Assembly: GCA_963704515.1 (NCBI GenBank)
Contig: OY969913.1
Location: 1,116,001 to 1,180,000, forward strand
Origin: VRUE01 sp963704515
GTDB lineage: Bacteria; Actinomycetota; Thermoleophilia; Solirubrobacterales; 70-9
Reading direction: 5' to 3'
Length of the DNA stretch: 64,000 nucleotides
The notes under the pieces were generated by a model. It ran no database searches. It was not told the DNA's origin and saw only the letters and a program-made list of their open reading frames with translations. Below, one piece after another: positions 60,788 to 64,000 of the stretch. The translations under genes and the position numbers were made by a program. Position 1 is the stretch's first letter; each line of letters opens with the position of its first letter.

Positions 60788-62304
60788 GCCACCTCGCGCA
60801 GGGCGTCATAGTCGGAGAGGTCCTGTGGCGGCGGGGATCCGACGCCGGCCAAGTGCGCCTCCAGCTCAAGGACGGGAGCCTCGGGGCGCTCCGCCCGCCG
60901 TGCGAAAAGCGCCACTGCCCGCCCGTCGTAGGCGCCGGCGGCCAGGGCGCCGCGCACGGCGAGCTCGACCTTGCCCGAGCCCAGCTCGCGACAGAGCATC
61001 AAGACGTCGACCATCTGGCGCGCCGCCTCCGTGCGATCGGTCCTCTGCTCGATCGCGCTCCACAGCTCGTCAAAGCAGGCGGGCCAGTCGCCGCGGTCAC
61101 GCTCTTGACGCAGGGCCAAAGAGCGGGCCAGGGCGCCGGGCTTTCTCGCCAGCAGGTCGAGGTAGTGCTCCAGCTGCGCGGAGGCGCCGTGGCGTCCGGC
61201 GAGGCGCTCGTGGGTGGCCACCACCTTGCCGTCGTGCCAGATCTCGATCTCCCTGGCGCCGACCCGGGCACGAACCCTCATCCCCGCCAGGCAAGCAGGC
61301 ACCGAGTAGCGGTTCTGGCGGATCGTCACCATCGCCTTGGAGTCGACCCTCGGGCTCGCCTCCTCGGCGGTCGTGTGGGGCTCAAGGGGAAGCGGGGCGA
61401 GCAGGCGACGCTCGCGCTCGAGCATCTCCCCGACCGGCTCGGTGCGGCCGACGATCGTGCGCCCCAGGTCGGCGAGGCAGGCAGCCTCGAGTCGGCCGTT
61501 CAGCTCCGCGAGGGACTCGACTTTGGGCACCGGCACCAGGTGGCGGCGGCGAAACCGCCCGACCTCGCTCTCCACCCCTCCCTTCTCGTGGGCCCCCTGC
61601 TTGCCCGACAGGCAGAATGAGGATTTGAAGCCGTAGTGGGAGCGCAGGGCGACGAAGCGATCTGACTCCACCCGGCGGCGACCTTTCATCACCTGCGCGA
61701 CCGCGGCTTTCAGGTTGTCGTAGCGGATCAGGCCGAATACGCCCTTGAAGAACTGAAGGGCGCCGACGTGGCCCTCGAGGAAGGCCTGCTGGGTCTCGGT
61801 CTCGAAGGCCGCCACGTAGGAGGCGCCCGAGTGGCAGGCGCGCATCAAGAAGAGGTGGACCTTCCGGGGCTCCCCGCGCACGATCACCTGCGCCTCTCCC
61901 CAATCGACCTCGGCCTCCACGCCGGCGTCGGAGACCAGGGGCACGCAGGCCTCGACCTCGCCGATCTCCCGGCGCTTGGCCGCCACGTAGCGATCGACCT
62001 GGCGCTCGGAGACCTCGGCGCCGTGCTCCTCCGTCAGCCGCTGCCAAATGCGGCGGGCGGTGTGGCGCTGCTTGCGCGGCGCTTTCTGGTCCTCGGCCAA
62101 CCACTTGTCGATGATCGGCCTATAGGGGCCGAGCTTCGGCGCCGGGCGGCTTCTCGGCTTGCTCTTCGGCGGCGGGACCGCCGACTTCAGGGCCTGGCGG
62201 ACGGCGCGCCGGTGCACGCCGTGGCGGCGTGCCAGCTCACGGATCGAGAGGCCCTTCTCGCTCCGATCGCGCCTGATCTGCTCGAACTGCTCCACTCTCG
62301 TCAC
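60784..62304 (-). CDS. istA: IS21-family transposase IstA
   Basis: A 506-residue DDE transposase. N-terminal HTH: GLSIRELARRHGVHRRAVRQAL. The catalytic triad is visible as D in EAEVDWGEAQV, D in LIRYDNLKAAV, and E in GAHEKGGVESEVGRFRR. The C-terminal region carries the Mu-type beta domain (MVTIRQNRYSVPACLAGMRVRARVG). It appears full length and is coupled to istB by an ATGA overlap. Confidence 0.93.
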   Translation of the reverse strand: MTRVEQFEQIRRDRSEKGLSIRELARRHGVHRRAVRQALKSAVPPPKSKPRSRPAPKLGPYRPIIDKWLAEDQKAPRKQRHTARRIWQRLTEEHGAEVSERQVDRYVAAKRREIGEVEACVPLVSDAGVEAEVDWGEAQVIVRGEPRKVHLFLMRACHSGASYVAAFETETQQAFLEGHVGALQFFKGVFGLIRYDNLKAAVAQVMKGRRRVESDRFVALRSHYGFKSSFCLSGKQGAHEKGGVESEVGRFRRRHLVPVPKVESLAELNGRLEAACLADLGRTIVGRTEPVGEMLERERRLLAPLPLEPHTTAEEASPRVDSKAMVTIRQNRYSVPACLAGMRVRARVGAREIEIWHDGKVVATHERLAGRHGASAQLEHYLDLLARKPGALARSLALRQERDRGDWPACFDELWSAIEQRTDRTEAARQMVDVLMLCRELGSGKVELAVRGALAAGAYDGRAVALFARRAERPEAPVLELEAHLAGVGSPPPQDLSDYDALREVA

Positions 62305-62418
62305 TCCCTCCGGACCTCCGCCTCTTGCGCTCGCTAGGAGCGCTCAGCGTCAGTCGTCGTTCGGACAGAGGTGGGGCCAGTTCAAGCGTCGACAGTGGGG
62401 CCAGTTGAGATGTCTACA

Positions 62419-63223
62419 CCCACATCGTGCTCAGCGTCGATGAGGAGCGTGATCAGACGCGGGCGATCCACCGCCGCCAGCGCGAGCGCGAGACCCTGGA
62501 GGGCCTGATCGCCCAGCGCGAGCGCGCCTCGGTGCTGGCGCTTCACCGAAACGCCCAGCGGCTCTTGGAGCCGATCGCCGTGGTCAACCCCTACGCGCGG
62601 GCGCTTCGCTTCGCCGACGCCCGCACCCGCACGCGCCGCGACCACATGAAGTACCTGGCGCTGATCCGCGCGGTCGCCCTGCTTCACCAACACCAGCGCC
62701 CCCGCCGAGAGGCCACCACCGAGGCCGGCGAGCCCATCCCCACATCGAAGCGACGCGCTCCGACATAGCGCTCGCCAACCGCCTCGCCCACGCCGTGCTG
62801 GGCCACTCCCTCGATGAGCTGCCGCCGGGCACCCGTCGGCTGCTCGGGCTGATCGAGGCCCACGTCGAGGCGCGGGCGGGGGAGGCCGCCACCCCGCGCG
62901 AGCGGGTGCGCTTCACCCGCCGCGAGCTGCGAGAGGCGCTTGGCTGGGGCGACACGCAGCTCAAGGTCCACCTCGCCCGCCTCGTCTCCCTGGAGCTGAT
63001 CTGGGCGCACCGCGGCCCGCGCGGCTCCCACCTCTATGAGTTGGCCTTGGAGGGAGGCGGCGAGGCGCCCCGACTGCCGGGCCTGATCGACCCCGAGGCG
63101 CTGCCCATCTATGACTACGACGCGGAGCGGTCGGGGCAGAGCTTCGAGTGGCCGGGGTCCGGTTGCCCCCCGGTCGGGGCGCGGTCGGGGTCCGGTCGGC
63201 CCTCCTTGGAGGGGAGCGACTGA
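62419..63223 (+). pseudogene. 3' remnant of primase/helicase-like mobile-element gene, frameshifted
   Basis: Frame 1 (to TAG at 62768) reads IVLSVDEERDQTRAIHRRQRERETLEGLIAQRE, then LALHRNAQRLLEPIAVVNPYARAL. This matches the C-terminal half of large CHC2/primase-type proteins carried by integrated elements. The continuation SDIALANRLAHAVLGHSLDE, LGWGDTQLKVHLARL is in another frame (stop 63221-63223). The frame changes near CCCATCCCCACATC (62743-62756), where one missing C would restore G-E-P-I-P-H-I-E-A-T. The gene is thus broken twice: by the IS and by this frameshift, unless the latter is a sequencing error. Confidence 0.7.
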
Positions 63224-64000
63224 GTGAGAAAGCGCGTCCCAGAGCCGATCCCCGGCGACCCGAGCGATCCGCATGGCTTCCCGGCGCTGATCGCGGAGTT
63301 CTGCGAGCAGCTCTCCGTCCACGCCTATAGCCCGCTGACCGTCAAGGCCAAGCGCACGATGCTCACGATGCTGGCCCACTGGCTGGCCGAGCGCAGCGTC
63401 ACCCGCCCGGCCGAGGTCACGCTGGCGATGCTCGAGGGCTACCAGCGATCGCTCTTTCACGCCCGCAAGGAGGACGGTAGCCCGCTCGCCTTCTCCACGC
63501 AGGCCCAGCGCCTCGGCGCGGTGCGCACCTTCTTCGAGTGGCTGGTGCGAAACAACCGCATCCTGCACGACCCCGCCGCCGGCCTCGAGCTGCCGCGCCC
63601 TGGGCAACGACTGCCGCGCGCGGTGCTGAGCGTCGCCGAGGTCGAGCGGATCATGGCGGTGCCCGACCTCACCACGCCGCTCGGCCTGCGCGACCGCGCG
63701 ATGCTGGAGCTGCTCTATGCGACCGGGGTGCGCCGCGCCGAGCTGGCGAACCTGGCGGTCTTCGATCTCGACGTCGAGCGCCGTGCCCTGATGGTGCGCG
63801 AAGGCAAGGGCCGCAAGGACCGGATGATCCCGACCGGCGAGCGCGCCGTCATCTGGTGCGAGCGCTACCTCGCCGAGGCCCGGCCCGAGCTGGTGGGGCA
63901 CTCCGACAACGGCTACCTCTTCCTCACCGTCACCGGCCAGAAGATCTACACCGAGAACCTGAGCCGGCACATCACCTCCTACGTGAAGCGCTCGGGCGTC
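63224..64000 (+). CDS. Tyrosine recombinase/integrase (3' end outside window)
   Basis: 259 codons are visible from GTG 63224, directly after the previous stop, and the frame is open to the window edge. The N-terminal SAM-like core-binding domain is FPALIAEFCEQLSVHAYSPLTVKAKRTMLTMLAHWLAER; the catalytic domain begins at VLSVAEVERIMAVP. Catalytic Arg I is in LLYATGVRRAELANLAV and the catalytic Lys in VREGKGRKDRMIP. The H-x-x-R and Tyr lie beyond the window. It resembles the XerC/D-like integrases that accompany the primase-like gene in integrated elements. Confidence 0.9.
   Translation, partial: MRKRVPEPIPGDPSDPHGFPALIAEFCEQLSVHAYSPLTVKAKRTMLTMLAHWLAERSVTRPAEVTLAMLEGYQRSLFHARKEDGSPLAFSTQAQRLGAVRTFFEWLVRNNRILHDPAAGLELPRPGQRLPRAVLSVAEVERIMAVPDLTTPLGLRDRAMLELLYATGVRRAELANLAVFDLDVERRALMVREGKGRKDRMIPTGERAVIWCERYLAEARPELVGHSDNGYLFLTVTGQKIYTENLSRHITSYVKRSGV

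Larger units (their letters stand above)
59831..62418. mobile_element. IS21-family insertion sequence, about 2.59 kb
   Basis: It encodes IstA and IstB on the minus strand. The ends begin TGT and end ACA. The left 50 bp and the reverse complement of the right 50 bp share ACTGGCCCCAC-type repeats and the T-G-A-A-C-T-G-G-C-C-C-C-A-C block, the multiple terminal repeats typical of IS21. No direct target duplication is seen (left flank CGCGTGAG, right flank CCCACATC), which points to a deletion or recombination after insertion. Confidence 0.85.

Noticed and set aside
1..64000. tRNA or rRNA genes
   Set aside because: No T-loop GTTCGAA-type signature with matching acceptor stem, and no rRNA-like stretch, was found by eye in the intergenic regions. 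A tRNAscan run would be decisive.

Overview
The window comes from a high-GC actinobacterial chromosome. The best fit is Thermoleophilia/Solirubrobacterales. That assignment is inferred from gene content: an actinobacterial-type integration host factor, a Holin-X/DUF3618 envelope trio, HemQ, a fused GT4/flippase-like protein, and a very large Rhs protein built from Cys-x(n)-Cys-x-A-V-G modules. No rRNA or tRNA gene was seen.

Region 1 (1-8.6 kb) carries a DUF445 protein and an Abi-alpha-like protein. Then comes an acyl-CoA catabolic cluster: an acyl-CoA dehydrogenase divergent from an enoyl-CoA hydratase-like protein, an acyl-CoA carboxylase beta chain, a beta-keto acid cleavage enzyme (BKACE), an alpha-methylacyl-CoA racemase-like protein and a MerR regulator. 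Region 2 (8.6-16.9 kb) holds a cyclase/AAA/TPR protein, a nitrilase-TetR operon with a palindromic operator, an envelope operon, the BolA/monothiol glutaredoxin pair, an A-type Fe-S carrier and DegV. Region 3 (16.9-25 kb) has the GT4/flippase fusion, a phosphatase-like membrane protein carrying two copies of a palindromic element, HemQ, a PAS-like/CxxC protein, an FprA-type ferredoxin reductase and a double winged-helix regulator. Region 4 (25-32.8 kb) has a hairpin-rich non-coding stretch, MetH, an aldehyde dehydrogenase and two secreted proteins. Region 5 (32.9-44.9 kb) has an Mla/YrbE-type ABC transporter without visible MCE proteins, an RND protein with an in-frame palindrome, a thioredoxin-like protein, a B3/B4 protein, an IHF-like protein, and a divergent serine-palmitoyltransferase-like/GNAT-like pair that could be a sphingolipid module. 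AlkA follows.

Region 6 (44.9-64 kb) is accessory and partly lower in GC. It holds a tandem-TetR protein and an 8-kb Rhs gene with an exact 1051-bp internal duplication encoding seven modules per copy. Downstream lie a possible immunity gene and an orphan Rhs C-terminal cassette with its own small membrane protein. After that comes the edge of an integrated element: a small HTH gene, a primase/helicase-like gene destroyed by an IS21-family insertion plus a frameshift, and a tyrosine recombinase that runs off the window.

The most unusual feature is a set of long palindromes spread through the window. One family has four copies of a 72-75 nt core. Each copy is bracketed by 18-21 bp inverted-repeat arms whose sequence differs at every locus, and two copies lie in frame inside one gene. 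A second 55-bp family has two copies, one in frame inside the RND gene. Four single-copy long palindromes add to the picture. Together they suggest a small, possibly undescribed, non-autonomous hairpin element that inserts with inverted duplication of its target.
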